Positions 1-13,300 of a DNA stretch of 64,000 nt are shown here, piece after piece. Under the pieces are notes generated by a model. The model saw only the letters and a list, made by a program, of their open reading frames with translations. It made no database searches and was not told where the DNA came from. Within the stretch, counting starts at the first letter, position 1; each line of letters opens with the position of its first letter. Made by a program: the position numbers and the translations under genes. Source of the DNA: Lepidodermella squamata (lineage: Eukaryota > Gastrotricha); NCBI GenBank assembly GCA_047495785.1, contig JBLDXI010000054.1, positions 2,294,001 to 2,358,000 on the forward strand, read 5' to 3'.

Positions 1-43
1 ATTTTGATTTGAAATTAAAATACACAAACAATTAGTGTCTCAC

Positions 44-2827
44 TCGGTTGAATACAAGCCCCCTCGCTGACCCATGTTCCATTATCCAAGCAAGCAATAA
101 TGTTCGTGCCTTCCAGCTCGAATCCTGACATGCAATTAAAAGTAGCGGTTATTGACTGGTATCCGGGGAGATCTCTTGAATTCGATCCGACGACGGCATT
201 CTCAGGGACAGGCACATCAGTTGGACAGGCTATGGTAAACAAATATAACGCAGGGTACTGAGCTGCAAAACAACTTACGAATCACGCATCGTCCTTTCAA
301 GCTCCAAGAATTTGTTGCAGTGATAAAGCAAACGTCGTGAGAGCCGATTAGAGAAAACCCGTCGTCGCAAATGATTGAACCACAGCACGAGTCGGGCGCA
401 TACTGGATCTTACCATGCGAAAGCCTCTTCGGCCTCGGGGTTAACACTAAAATATAATGAGCATAAATATATTTTAGTTTGGCTAGTTTAGCAAACTAGT
501 GGCGAACAACTCTTAAATTAAGGGTTCTAAATTTCGTTAAAAAGCCTACCTCTTAGTTTGACGATTTCGGCGCGTTCATCCCCACATCCACTTTGCGGCG
601 ACAGGCTCGAACAGCGACTAAACTTGGCGAATAACTGGACGAGTTTGTTGTAGCCAGCAGCCGATGCCCACTCAGAGGGCGAGTTTCCGTCTTCATCAGC
701 CTCGCATGTCGCATTGTATTTAGTTAGCAAGAGCTCGATCAGCGGGACGCAGTTTTGCTCAATCGCCATCCAGAGAAGTGTTTTGCCGCGTTGATTCTTA
801 TGAGACAGCGCAGATTTGAGTTGATCGGGGTTCAACCCAGATAGAAGAGAATCGATCATTTCAACGCCGTTGTCGTAACACCTCGCTGACTGATGAAGCA
901 TTGATCGGCTGGTTTCATCATCCTGGACAAGAGACGCGTAGTTTGAACGCGTAAACGCCTGGATTAGTTGGTTGTTTTCCGACTTCACCGCCAGCCCGAA
1001 TGGAGTGTCACCGTTCTTGTTTTTCTCTGTATGCAGGCCAGCGGAAGCTTCAAGCGAAAAAATGTTAGCAACCATTTCGGCATTTCCGTTCAAGACAGCT
1101 AGATGAAGGGCGTTGTCACCTGTGATTGAGTTGGGCAATTTTACGAGACTTGAATTAGCTTCAGCCAAAACCGAGAAGCATTGAGTCAGGTTTCTCTGAA
1201 CAGCAAGCAGCATCGGCGTGTTGCCTTTCGAATCAAATTTTGCCAGATCCATCGAACCGGCGAACTCTTTCAGAAAAGCAGCATGATTTCTCCCTACAGC
1301 CAGATGAGCCACCGTTTGATCCAGGCTGTTCACAGCCGATAAGTCAGCATTCCGTGTTTTAACAAGGTAACGAATGAATTCGATTGGCTTTCCTTCATCG
1401 ACAGCGACTAATAGAGGCGTCATACCAGTAGGACCTTCGAAGCCATCAGACGGCCAAGTTGGGAGGTTGATATCGCTGAAGCCAGCCTTCTCAAATAGAA
1501 AATCCACTGCTTCAATCGAGCTGGCGAGGTGCAATGCCGAATAGCCGCGAATATCGGTAACCCGGCTATCAATAGTGAACTCGTCATCAGTCAGCACCTT
1601 GGCGAAGGAGATGGCATTTGATGCGATCGCCGTTAGGAATGGAGTCCTGCCCATGCTATCCTTTTCATCAGCCAAGCCCGGGAATTTGGCGAGAAGCTTG
1701 CTAGCAATTTGCTTGCTGGTTGCATCACTTATTTTCATCGCACGTAAATCGGTGTCAGGCAGCAACGCCATGGCATGAAGAGCGTTGCCAACTTTAGAAA
1801 ACGCTTCGGCAGAATCTTCTATTTTCGCCTTGAGAAGCTCATCGAGAACGTTGATTTTCCTCAGGAATGCAGCAAGGTGTAGCAAAGAGCCGATGCCTTT
1901 CGAGATTTTCTGGCGATTAGCGGTCGTCAATTGGCATTGCAAGGCAACTGAGTTCGGCTTGTTTTGAAAGTACTTTCTAATGAAAATGAAGAAGCCCTTT
2001 CGCACGGCATAGCAGAGTGGGGTGTCACCATTTTCATCCTTGGCTGTAGCGTCGAAGCTAGAGGAAGCTACGCTGCTGCTCAGCCAGTTTTCGTAATTGC
2101 TCGCAGCAATCATGTGGGAGGTTGAGAATGTACCAGGCCGAGCAGATCTTGCTTCAAGAGTTTCTGTCAACATCGCAATTAGATTTTTCTTGCCAAGTTT
2201 GACTGCCAGAGATAATGCCAAATCGCCATTAGCATCCATGTGAAATCGATCAGCCTTTTTATCGAGAAGAAGCTGAACGATTTTTTCCGCATTGGGTGAA
2301 GTAGATTTAACAGCGTAAAACAACGGAGTTTGACCTTGATCTTGAACTGCATCCAGCATTTCCACGGACGCGAGGCTGAGTTTTTCGGCCTGATTAAGCA
2401 GCTTCTCAACAACACCAAAATGACCCCTGAGACAAGCCAGGTGAATGGGCTGTTCGCTTTTCTTGTTCTTCGCGGTAACGAGACTTGGGGTAGCTTCGGC
2501 AAGGAGCAGCTCCGCAACATCCGATGCGCCATGGAGAGCCGCAAGGTGAAGAAGAGTGTCGCCGTTCAATTTCCTCAAATCTTCAAACCGATGTGAACCA
2601 TACTGTTGATCAGTCGCGACCTTCTTGAATTCTACGACTGAATTTCGTCGTATTATCGGTTCGAGTACAGAAAGAAGCTCTTCGATGCTATTGATGGCTG
2701 GAGCTGGGCTTATCGAGTTTTCTTGTTTCAGTTTGTCGATGTTAGAGTCAGTCAGGTAGTCAGGGTAGTCAGGGTTGGCACCGCTGGATACCGCACTCAC
2801 GGCAGCCAGCAATATCAAGATTTTCAT
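44..2827 (-). CDS. Secreted ankyrin-repeat/Sushi (CCP) protein, 3' end beyond window
   Basis: Three exons are visible: 2827-550, 446-279 and 229-44. The last ends at a GTGAG donor, so the gene continues past the left edge. I chose ATG at 2827 because it opens a signal peptide (MKILILLAAVSAVSSG) that aligns with the starts of the paralogues. Exon 1 encodes about 760 residues with roughly 15 ankyrin repeats (typical cores GDTLLHLAALHG, GQTPLFYAV, GNTPMLLAV). Exon 2 is a CCP-like module lacking the usual first cysteine. Exon 3 is a CCP module with the CL-NGTW-C ending. All junctions are phase 1 and match the paralogue at 7311-13616. The protein is predicted to be secreted; its partner and function are unknown. 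The family call is firm, the role is not. Confidence 0.85.
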
Positions 2828-3859
2828 ATGTAAGTAAATTATTTTGTATTTTGTATCGAGTAAGAAAGATGTCCTACAATATGAAAAAAGAAATTGTTGA
2901 ATAATTGTTGAACTCAATTTCAACAACAGACAATATCAATACTATCAATAATGCCAAGCTGCTTTTTATTATCAGGGCGGGGAGGTAATAGATGCGGGAA
3001 TTCGGCATAAGTATTAAAAGAGGTTAGAAAAATAATTTGGCTTGGAAATTCTGGCTTCGCCGCAGCACAATTACATCACTCATGATTAAATGACAAGCAA
3101 TAAAAATTATAATGTGATAGATTTTGATTGTTTACAGGGCGTTCGCGTGATAATACTCTGGGTGAGCTAAAAATAGCTACAAAAAAAACTAAAATGCATG
3201 CAAAAAGTAGCAAAGCTATTTTTAGAAGAGTATTATTACGCGAACACCCTGTAGAATGGGATGAATATTGCTTGGTGAAATCGGTTGACATAGCAGAATG
3301 AAAACCCAGCAGAATGAAATTGGGTAGAAATTTGCCAAATTTGCAGTGTTGAAGTTTCACCTCAAATGCCTTTTAAGCTAGAAATATGAAACATTGAGCT
3401 GGCAAATTTTAATTAATGACTGATAATGTCACAAATGTCGCCTTGCTGAAACACGTGTCACAAAAATATCGCGTGGATTGGTAAACATAATTTCAGGTTA
3501 ACATAGCAGCTGGTCATCAACAAATTGCTGATTTAATATTAATCTTTTGATAGACATTGTCTAGTTAATGAAAAGCAGCGACTTGCCACCTATGCCAACT
3601 GTGAATCTGGAAATATCCTGCCAGGAAAAATCAAGGTTTAAGGATGAAAAATCCAAGTTACCAGTGGAGTCCACACTTCATATTTTTAAGATTTTTTATT
3701 CCTCATTCTGATTTCTTAACAAAAAAGCTCCGATTTTCCAAGTTTCATCGTGATTTTCAGGTTTCGTTTCCATCAACACAACGTTTAATCGCGTTTATTA
3801 ACAAGAAAAGGCCATGGTTAGTATTTATATTTATATCATATTCGAGGCCTGCTCCCCTT
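2828..3859. other. Intergenic stretch with one short inverted-repeat element
   Basis: No coding frame here resembles the neighbours or carries splice-compatible structure. The only recognisable feature is the 121-bp MITE-like element at 3133-3253. The rest is AT-rich spacer between the start of the upstream ankyrin/Sushi gene and the end of the shortened copy. Confidence 0.6.
3133..3253. mobile_element. 121-bp MITE-like element with TA flanks (Tc1/mariner style)
   Basis: The element begins TACAGGGCGTTCGCGTGATA and ends with its inverted counterpart finishing in CGCGAACACCCTGTA. The terminal inverted repeats run about 26 nt with two mismatches. Inside them a second short inverted pair (GCTAAAAATAGC and AGCTATTTTTAG) extends the hairpin. 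TA stands at both outer edges, which is the target duplication used by Tc1/mariner elements. There is no coding capacity, so movement would depend on a transposase elsewhere. Confidence 0.65.
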
Positions 3860-6249
3860 TCAAGACCCTCGGCCGCTAGCGCTAGCTAAAATAGCAGCAT
3901 CCGTCAAGTCGCAGACATAAGTGTCATAGCTATGATCATCGATGCATTGCTCTGACCAGTGGGCAATCGCAAAAACACATGAGCACGTGCTTGCTCGACC
4001 GCAGTTGTAAAACCGCGACTCGTTCCTATTAGAGCCAGATCCACACTCAGACTCAAACAACCGCCCAGCGGAGCATTTGCAATCTTCCAATAAATTATAC
4101 CTGGAGCGAACATGCATGCTCCTGAGCAGCTCATATTCAATTGCTTCGTTTCGAGGCGACAATTGCCGGGCGAAAAACAGCGGTGTCTTGCCGTCATTGG
4201 TTTTCGCAATCACGTCAGCCCCCCTCGACAGCAATAACTTCACAGTATCGACGTGGCCTTTCCTAACTGCATGCATCAATGCCGTTCGACCATCATTTCT
4301 TCTAAAATCTACATTCGCTCCTTTATCAAGCAGCAGTTTTACGTTATTTGTCCTGCCATTCCAAGCCGCATCGAAGAGTGGCGCTGCGCCGTCACTCGTT
4401 TCTTTCACATTAGGATCAGCCCCGCGGTCCAGCAACAGTTTCAAATTATTCTCATAGAACGAAGAAGCGGCGATGTGCAACGGCGCGCAGCCGTACGTGC
4501 TCTCTAACGCATGGATATCAGCACCGTAATCCAGAATAACTTTTATCAAGTCACTAGGAGCGTCAGCTAGGAGAGCTCGATGGAGAACTGTGAACTCTGA
4601 CATTTGATAACCGGTGGTTATATTATCCGGGCATCGCCAGTTAACGTCAAGACCCAGAGACAGCAAGCGCTTGACCTCTGATGTGTTATAAGCGACAGCT
4701 GCATCAATTAATTGCCTTTGAAGGGTTACATTCACCTAGAAAAAGACCAATCCATTAAAGAGATTCGTTAGATAACGGAACATACCGATTTCTGTTGAAA
4801 AGTTACTGCTTTCTGTTGCAAAAGCCTTATTATTGTTGCATCTACTTTGTTTTCTTCGGCAAAATCAAGAGCATTCTGTCCAGTGCTTTTTCTGATAAAC
4901 TTGTCTGCACCCCGCTTGATAAGCAATTCTACAATTTTAGTCGCTCCACATGCGGCTGCTTCAATGAGAGGCGTTGCGCCGTCGGATCGCAAGGCATTGA
5001 TGTTAGCACCAGCATCGAGTAGAGCATTGACCACGTCCTCGTTACGGGACCACGCTGCATAATGTATAGCCGCATTTCCGTCCTCATCAGTCTCGCCAAT
5101 GTCAGATACGCGTGGGATGAGAGCTTTCACAGCATTTACGTCACCGACTGCCGACGCCCTGCGAAGACGAGCGCCCAAAGTTGTACCCTGATGAAGAAAC
5201 AATTTCTCAAACCTATTAAAATTTGTTAATGATCAAGTTACATTATCTGGCCATATTTCCTTCAAAGTTTCTGTTTGACCTGCCCTTGTAGCCATATCGA
5301 GTGCTGATGCACCTTCCGGATACCGAAGTTTCCGAATAGATGTGTCGGCTTCTCGTTCCATTAGCACCTTGGCAACCGCTGGCGCACCATACCAGGCAGC
5401 TTCTATCAAGGCTGAGGCACCGTCAGTTCGCAAGGCATTAACGCTAACGCCAGCATCAAGCAAAGCGGCTACAACGGCGGCGTGATTTCGCTGCGCGGCT
5501 TTGTGTATCGCCATATTGCCATCCGAATCTCGCCACGTCAGATCAACGTTAGGCATTGAAATCAAGCGTTTAACTTCATTCAAGTCGCCGCTCCCAGCAG
5601 CTTCAATCAGGGCATTTCGAATTTTGGCTAGTGGCAAAGTTGTAGTCGGGGTGCTTTTCGTCGTTGTAGGAGCCAATGTAGGAGCGACTGTTGGAACTGA
5701 AATAGGAGCTTATATTTAGTAGATCTGGGCAAATAAATCATTGCACCCACCCTCGAACTACCTAACTTTAGCCTTCCATCTTTGCAAAAGGTTTGGAATT
5801 TCATGAAAATGTACCTCTAGGTTTGAATATTTCGTTGCGCGGCTGGCTGGAACAGCGTTCAAAATTGGCGAATAACTGTACGAGTTTGGTATAGCCAGCT
5901 GCAGATGCCCATTGTAATGGAAAGTTCCCGTCCTTATCAGCCTCGCATGGCGCTTTGTATTTAGTTAGTAAGAGCTCGACCATCGGGACGCAATTTTTCT
6001 CGATCGCCATCCAGAGAAGTGTTTTGTCATGCTGATTCTTCCGAGATAACGCTGTATTCAATTGAATGGGGCTCAAACCGGATAGCACGGCATCTACTAT
6101 GTTCACGCAAGTGTCGAAACACCCTTCAATTGGCTGAGTTGAGTTCATCGAGTTTAGCTGTTCGATGTTTGACCAGTGTTGTCTCTTGACCGCGGATTTA
6201 TATCGCTGGACACCATGCTCACGGCAGCAAGCAATATTAATATTTTCAT
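3860..6249 (-). CDS. Shortened ankyrin protein of the same family, possibly a decaying copy
   Basis: Exons are about 6249-5815, 5696-5242, 5187-4786 and 4735-3860. A signal peptide (MKILILLAAVSMVSS) starts at 6249. Almost all of the N-terminal ankyrin block is missing, and the text jumps to the final repeat (DKTLLWMAIEKNCVPMVELL). All Sushi exons are absent. Exon 1 splices straight to a Thr/Pro-rich linker and then the C-terminal ankyrin block (exons 2-4), ending in an eight-cysteine domain (RFYNCG, CSCVFAIA, TYVCDL). Exon 1 is 435 nt, which does not fit the phase 1 donor: the signal-peptide frame stops at TAA after about 31 codons, and the ankyrin frame is shifted. Either this copy is broken, or a downstream start gives a protein without a signal. 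Exons 2-4 are fully open. Confidence 0.6.
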
Positions 6250-7310
6250 GACTAATTTTGTATCGAATTTCACTGTTCTCGTTTCCGGTTCTATAACACA
6301 AAGCAGCAGTAGAGGTAGAGAAAACATTAAACCGAAGATCAAAGATGAGTTTTACAATCGTACTAAGCTGTTTCTTCTATGCTTAAGTTTCAAAGCGCGT
6401 TATCCAGCATTGACCGACGGAGGAACGGATGGGAGTTCACCATATAGACGAATACGATTATTCAACAGTTGGAGTCAAAGCCTCTCTGGAAGGTTTAGAG
6501 TTGACGCGATAGCCCACTTTCGTAAAATAACATCTGAGAAGCGATCTGGTACTACATCGTTTTCAAAGTCATTTATAAATACGCATGATTTTTCAGGAAT
6601 TTTTCAGGAATTTTCCCTCGTTATTTTTAAGAATTTCATAATTTCGCAGTATTATTCCTCTGCAATGTCCTGATAAGACAGTCAAGTTTCTTGTATTGAA
6701 TTACTTTTTTGTCTCGAGGTTCACTTGAGCGCGGCTCGCGGCATTTTTTCCGACCCCGTTGACTACGGCAGAAAAACAGCAGACGAGACATTCCCATGCC
6801 TACTCCAACAGGTGGTAACCGTGCCCCATCTTTAAATGAACACCGATCATACGGTCTTGTATCTCGGTCTGAACTTTCGATTCGACTGTTGCCAGCCACG
6901 TATGGGACTGTGAAATGCCATTCAATTTCGTTCTAAGACTCAGTCGCCCGATTTTAGGCTTTTTAGAAAAGAGTGTGGTCACTCTTTGAAATTTACCCTG
7001 GATTATAAATTTTTATCATGGCATGCAACTATGCCAAGCTTCACGATGGAACTCAATCATGACTATGTGTTTTGTGCTCTAAAATGTGATGTACCATGTC
7101 GTGAATTATTTTATAAAGAGTGACCTTCGCTCCCAAATGTAACTGTTTTTCAAGATGTCGCTTCACCTAGAGCACACGACCTTACAGCACGCGCCATACG
7201 TTCGGCAAAATGGTGCCGAAAGCAATTCGTAAAATCGTTTCATTCTCATTTTCAATTTCATCATTTTTATTACATCGAATTTTTAACCTTTACTACTTGA
7301 AGTTTTATTC
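6250..7310. other. Intergenic region between divergent ankyrin-family genes
   Basis: This is the shared upstream region of the minus-strand shortened copy and the plus-strand full-length gene, so promoters of both should lie here. Two open frames occur (6176-6673 + and 6636-6899 -), but neither has a recognisable domain, signal peptide or splice context. A short tandem TTTTTCAGGAA occurs near 6590-6615. I see no definite promoter element. Confidence 0.5.
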
Positions 7311-10300
7311 ATGAGGGCTTTGTTACTGTTGGCGGCGCTAAGCGCTGCCTATGCTTCAGATGTAGACACCACAGAGCAACTGACTACAACACCTGAAGCG
7401 GCTCTCATCAATGAGCAAGCCTTCTCGGCTCTCGAAGCGGCGATTAAAGCTGATTCGGTTTCTGACCTCAAAGAAACAGCTCTTCAACAATACGGTGAAT
7501 CATTCAAGCTGAATGAATTGAAGAAATCAAACGGAGACTCGCCGCTTCACATCGCTGCGTTACACGGCGCGATAAAGGTTGTCGAATTTCTGCTCGATGA
7601 AATCAGCGTTCCTGTTACAGTGAAGAACGAACGCGGTGAACTTCCGATTCATCTCGCATGTCTCAATGGTCACTTGCAAGTTGTCGAGCGGCTGGTCAGT
7701 CAATCAGAGAAGCTGAACTTGGCACCGAACCAAATGCTTGACGCTGTTCAAAATCGAAACCAAACTCCGTTGTTCTATGCCGCGAGAGCCCTTTCGGAGA
7801 AAGTTGTTCGATTTCTTCTCGACAAGAAGGCCGATCGTTATCACATGGATCTTCATGGCGATTTCGCCTTGTCATCCGTTCTGAAAAAAGGCGACGGGAG
7901 CTTGGTCAAGCTGCTTAGCTCTGTTGATGGCGATGAGAAGCTCAGTTCAGTCACGATGTCTCACGTGGCTGCCGCGAGTAACTACATCGCATTCTTGGAT
8001 GATCAATCCGCTTTCGACGCCACTGTCAAGGATGAAAATGGTGATACTCCACTCTGTTTTGCCGTCCGAAAGGGCAATGCTGGTTTTATCAAAACGTTTT
8101 TCAAGAAAGCGCCGCATATGGTTGATTCTAGATCGCTGCAGTGTCAATACACGATTTCGAATCGAGATCCCGTTTCTAAGTCAATGGGCGTCGGTTCTCT
8201 TCTCCACTTGGCGTCGTTTCTACGAAAGCTCAACATTATCGATCTGCTGATCGAGGCTGATTTCACTGTTACTGGCGAAGATCAATATGGCGGCAATCCG
8301 ATTCATGCAATGGCTTTGCTGACTGAAACAGGCGCTGCTAAGTTGGAAATCACAACTGCTGATCATGAAAAGACGCTGCGAAGGCTCGATTTCGGTACTT
8401 ACGGCCTCATTGAAGAGAAAGACCGTTTCGGCAGGACTCCTTTCTTGCTGGCCGTATCGTCGGATTCAATCTCGTTCGCAAAAATTCTGGCCAATGAAGA
8501 ATTCCGAGCTCATAAAGTTGCTGTAGAACATCGTGGCTACTCAGCTCTTCATCTAGCAAAATCGATTGCTATGTACGACTATCTATTTTCATTCGCTGAA
8601 TTCAAAGACGTGAATGTCCGATCTGTGGTTGAGGACGAAGGCCCCAGTGGTATGACGCCTGTTCTGGTCGCGATTGCTGAGTCTAAGCCGATTGAGCTGA
8701 TTCGATATCTAGTCAAAACCCGCAATGCTGATTTGACTGCTTCGAACTCTCTGGAGCAAACTGCGGCTCATTTGGCAGTTCAATCGAACTTCGTTGCATT
8801 TCTTGAAGAATTCGCTGGTTCTCTGGAGCTGAAGACATTCGACTCGAAGGGTTACACGCCTCTGCTGGCTGCCATCGCTGCGAACCGATCGGAGATTGTT
8901 GATATTCTTCTAAAGTCGGATGTTAACCTGCTTTCCAAGGCGAATTCGTTGACTGGCGATAATGCTCTTCACCTGGCAGTTTCGATTGGCAATTCTAAGA
9001 TTCTAGCGTCGATTCTAGCAGCAGCAGCCTCTTCTGAGTTGGTATCCCTGCCTAATGAAAAAGGCAAAACCCCGCTTAGGCTGGCAATCGAAACTCGGAA
9101 ACAGGACGTCATTCAAGCCGTAGTATTCCAAGGTGGTTCGAGCTCTTTCCTGGATATCGAAGACTTCAGCAAATCTCTCCTTCATGAATCAGCGAGGTGT
9201 TTCGATGACGGCGTTAACATGGTCAATTACTTGCTGTCTAATTTGAACGATGAGCAACGTAAAGCGGCTCTTGAGCGTAAGAACGAGCATGGCAAAACGC
9301 TGTTCTGGACTGCTGAACTTCTGAACAGAATTGTGTTCCTTTGGCTAGCCTCTTGCTTCGTGAGTACAACGATGTGTGTGAGCCTGATGCTGATGGTGAC
9401 TCGCCTGTTCAATGGGCCACTGCGGCTGGTTTCAAGAAGATGGCTAAGCTCCTGTCGAAATTCGAGCGTTGCACGGGTCAATCAGAGCAAATGGTATGCT
9501 CCAATGACAGCGCTGAAATTGCTAGGCAACGAGGTACAATTTTATTAGCATCTCTGAAGTTCATCTAGGAAACTTTCAAACAACTATTTTCGAATTTTTT
9601 AATTTTATATTAAAAAATGATTTCTTAAACTTACAAATTATTCACAAATGATTTCTAATTTTTTTATTTTTCAATTTTTCAAAACTTTTTTGCTTATAGA
9701 CTCAATGCCCTATATTTTGAAAATCATAGAAATTAATTATTTTCAAATTTAAAAAATTAGTCTTCCAATTTTTGCAGCAAATGTTGAATTTAAGCTTTTT
9801 GAATTTATTTTGCCGACAATCAAGTCATCAGCTTGTTAAATTTGCTCACAGTTTTGACGCCGAAGCCGAAAAAGGTATCACACGGTCAGATCAAATACCC
9901 GAAAGACAGCTGCTGCGGTTTCATCACTTGCGACGAGGGCTACATGCTGATTGGCTCGAGCGAAGTTTGTTTCAGTGAAATGTCAAATTATTGGGTATCA
10001 AGCGGTCGCTGCTCCTTGGGTAAGCAGGCTTTTATAGCAAAAATTTGCAATAATATGTGCATTTTCTATTCCGCAGCATGCCGCGAAAAATTCACGCTAC
10101 CTATCAACGCCGAGGCGGAAACCTTCGAAGAGTCACCGACAAAAATTGTCTTCAGCTGCAAGCCTGGATTCGACCTCGAAGGAACGAATACTATTGTTTG
10201 CAAAGATGACGGCACCTGGTCTGCTTTGGGAAGCTGTGTCCAGCTGAGTAAGAACATTTTGCATGATGTTATTTTTAGGTCAACGTTTATTGCCAAAGTT

Positions 10301-13300
10301 CCATAGTGGATTTTTATTATAAGTTTGCAATTATTAAAAATTCAAAATTTCGATTTTATTGTTTAAATCCGACATTGATTTTGATTTTTGAATGTTAAAA
10401 TTTTACTCGTGAACTTTTTTAAACAATTTCTATTTTCTCAAGAATAATTCAAAATAAATAAATATTGATTACTTTAGCTTGCAAGGACCAAATCGTCACC
10501 CCGGCAAACGCCGGACTTCTTCAGCAACCGCAATACCCCGCCCCTCTTGGAACTTCAGTTACATTCGAGTGCAACGAGGACTTCGTTCTTCAGGGCTCAA
10601 ACACTATCACCTGCCTCGAGCTCGGTGCTTGGTCTGAATCTGGAAAATGCGTTAAAGGTATTTGATGGATAAGCTACATAAGGAGTTTTACATGTTTATG
10701 TTTTCACAGAGGAAAAGCTTGGCTGTGGCAAAGTGCCTGAGGTTACAAATGGGAAAATCGCATGGGAGGCGGCTAATACGGAGTATAATAAATACGGAGT
10801 GTTTGCTACGGGAACAGTCTTCTCGATCACTTGCGAAGCTGGCTATAAGCTGCACGGCCCTAACTTCATCTTGTGCCGAGCGGATCGCACTTGGTCAGAA
10901 GCCGGCATTTGCTCATTGATCGGTTTGTTTTCCGCCATTCCTCAATTTAAGATTCATTCAATTGTTTCGACTTCAACAGGATCATGCTCCGTGCCTGAAA
11001 TTCCGTATGGTACGTTTGTCGACACTTTCGGACGAGAAGTGCCAGCAAAGGAAAATTTGAAGCCGGATTCTTCGATTATCCTTCAATGCAAACTTGGCTA
11101 TGAAGTCGTTGGCGGATCAACCGCCTCAATCTGTGCTGACAACTCCACCTGGGCTCCCGAGTTCGGGCAATGCGCCAAGAAAGTAAGCACTTGCTGTTTT
11201 TATTATAATATCGCTTACTATTTTAATACAGGACGTGTCTAAGGAACAGCAACAGCTTATTCAGGCTGCCATTGATGGTAACATTGATCAAGTAAACCAA
11301 CTGCTCGATCTCGGTTATTTGAACATCGACTGGCGGGACGAAAGCAAACGCACCAGCTTCTCGATCATCAACGGCACCGCCCTGCATCTGGCTCTTGCTT
11401 CGAACGCCCCAATCGAACTCGTCCGCGCGCTTGTTACCAAAGGCCACGCCAATGTTAACATTAAGGAGGACAGCTTCGACTTCACGCCTCTTGGACTCGC
11501 TTCAGCTGTTTGCAGCGTCGATGTCGTGAAGTTCTTGCTCGAACAAGGGGCTTGCCTCGATTGTAAAACCGATCGCCTCGGCTCAACTGCTCTAATTATA
11601 GCCGCGGGAAGTGGTCAACTTGAAACTGTTAAATTCCTGGTTGAACAAGGCGCTGATGTCCATGCCAAGAAGACTGATGGCGATTCTGCTTTAACTGCCG
11701 CGATCAAGTTCAAGCGTGCTGAAATTGCCAAGTTCCTCATCGGCAAGGGAGCTAATGTTTACGAGGTTGCTACGGAAGATCGAAGTGCCATTGTTCCAAC
11801 TGATGAGCTGTCCGAAGTTTTCCAGCAGATCGAATCGATCAAAACTACCACAACTACGGTAGGATTGAAATATTGAGATGAATTTTGCACATTCCTCTTG
11901 TTCAGACTACAACCACCACTATTCCGATCGTGGTGATTCAGCAGCAACTTGTCGATGCGGCTGCTATCGGTGATCTGGCTGAGGTCAAACGTCTTCTCTC
12001 TTCTCGCAACGTCGATCTTCACTGGCTGAGCGCGGAAGGCAAAATGGCTATCCACAAGGCTGCTGCGAACAATTATGCACAAGCTGTCGACGAGCTCCTG
12101 ATCGAGGGCGCCAATATCGATGGTTTGACTTTCGACAAATCAACACCGTTGATTGAAGCTGTTGCTAACGACGCCGTTATGGTTGCTACGCTGCTTGTCA
12201 ACCGTGGTGCGAACGTCGCGATGAAGAGGTTGGATGGTCTTTCAGCGATTGACATTGCCCTTAGGGCCGGGAAAATCGAGCTCGTCAAGATTTTATGGCC
12301 GGCTGATGAGGTTTGATTTCATTTATGATTCGAATTTTTGCTATATTTCACTTTTTCAATAGAATGCGACTGGGAATAAGAAGCTCCTTAGAGCCGCTGC
12401 GATTGGCGATTTTGACGCTGTGAAGAAGTTGCTTGAGACCGGTATCGATGCTGGCAGTACGGACGAAAACGGCAATGCCGCCATTCATTACGCGGTTTGG
12501 TCTCGAAACGCTAATATAGTCGCGGCTCTGTTGGATGGCACTGCCAACATCGACGCCCAGCGATCTGACGGCTCTACGGCTCTGGTCGATGCGACATCGG
12601 CCGGAATTGCCCCTATCATCAAGTTGCTCGTCGATCGTGAAGCTGACAGGTCGATTCAAACTAATTCAGGGAAAACAGCGCTCGACATTGCCGTCGAAAA
12701 TAAGCGGACAGATTTCATCACAATCCTGGAACAAGGCTCTGTATGCTATTTTATCAGAAAAAGCTTGTGATTATCGCATTTTCCCCTGTAGCTTATCATC
12801 GCGGCTGCTGATGGCAATTTGGAAGAGATTGAACGGCTACTACATCTTGGCGTTGACGTTAACTGGCGCAATCCCACGGCTCTGGATCACGAAACCTGGA
12901 AAATCACCAACTACACTGCCCTGCACCGGGCTCTTGTCGCCAATGCGGATATTGAAGTGATCGAAAAGCTGTTGAATGCGAAGGCCGATATCAACGCTGC
13001 AGAATCTAGATACCGCGCGAAGCCCGTTCACATTGCTGCTGCTAGTAGCCGCGAGGAAAACCTTCGCGAGTTGGTCGGACGTGGAGCTGAGCCGAACGCG
13101 AAACAAGTCGACGGGTCGACCCCGCTCTACGAAGCGGCCTTCAGCGGACGGTACACAATTGCTGAGTTTTTGCTATCGAGTGGCGCAGATATCGAAGCCA
13201 AGCGCAATGACGGGGAAACTGCGCTGATGGCTGCGATCAAAACCAATAACGTCGAGGTTGCGAAGCTGCTTCTCAATAAAACGTCGAATATCATCGCAAG

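Noticed and set aside
6176-6673. 165-codon plus-strand open frame
   Set aside because: Overlaps antisense to exon 1 of the shortened ankyrin copy and has no recognisable content.
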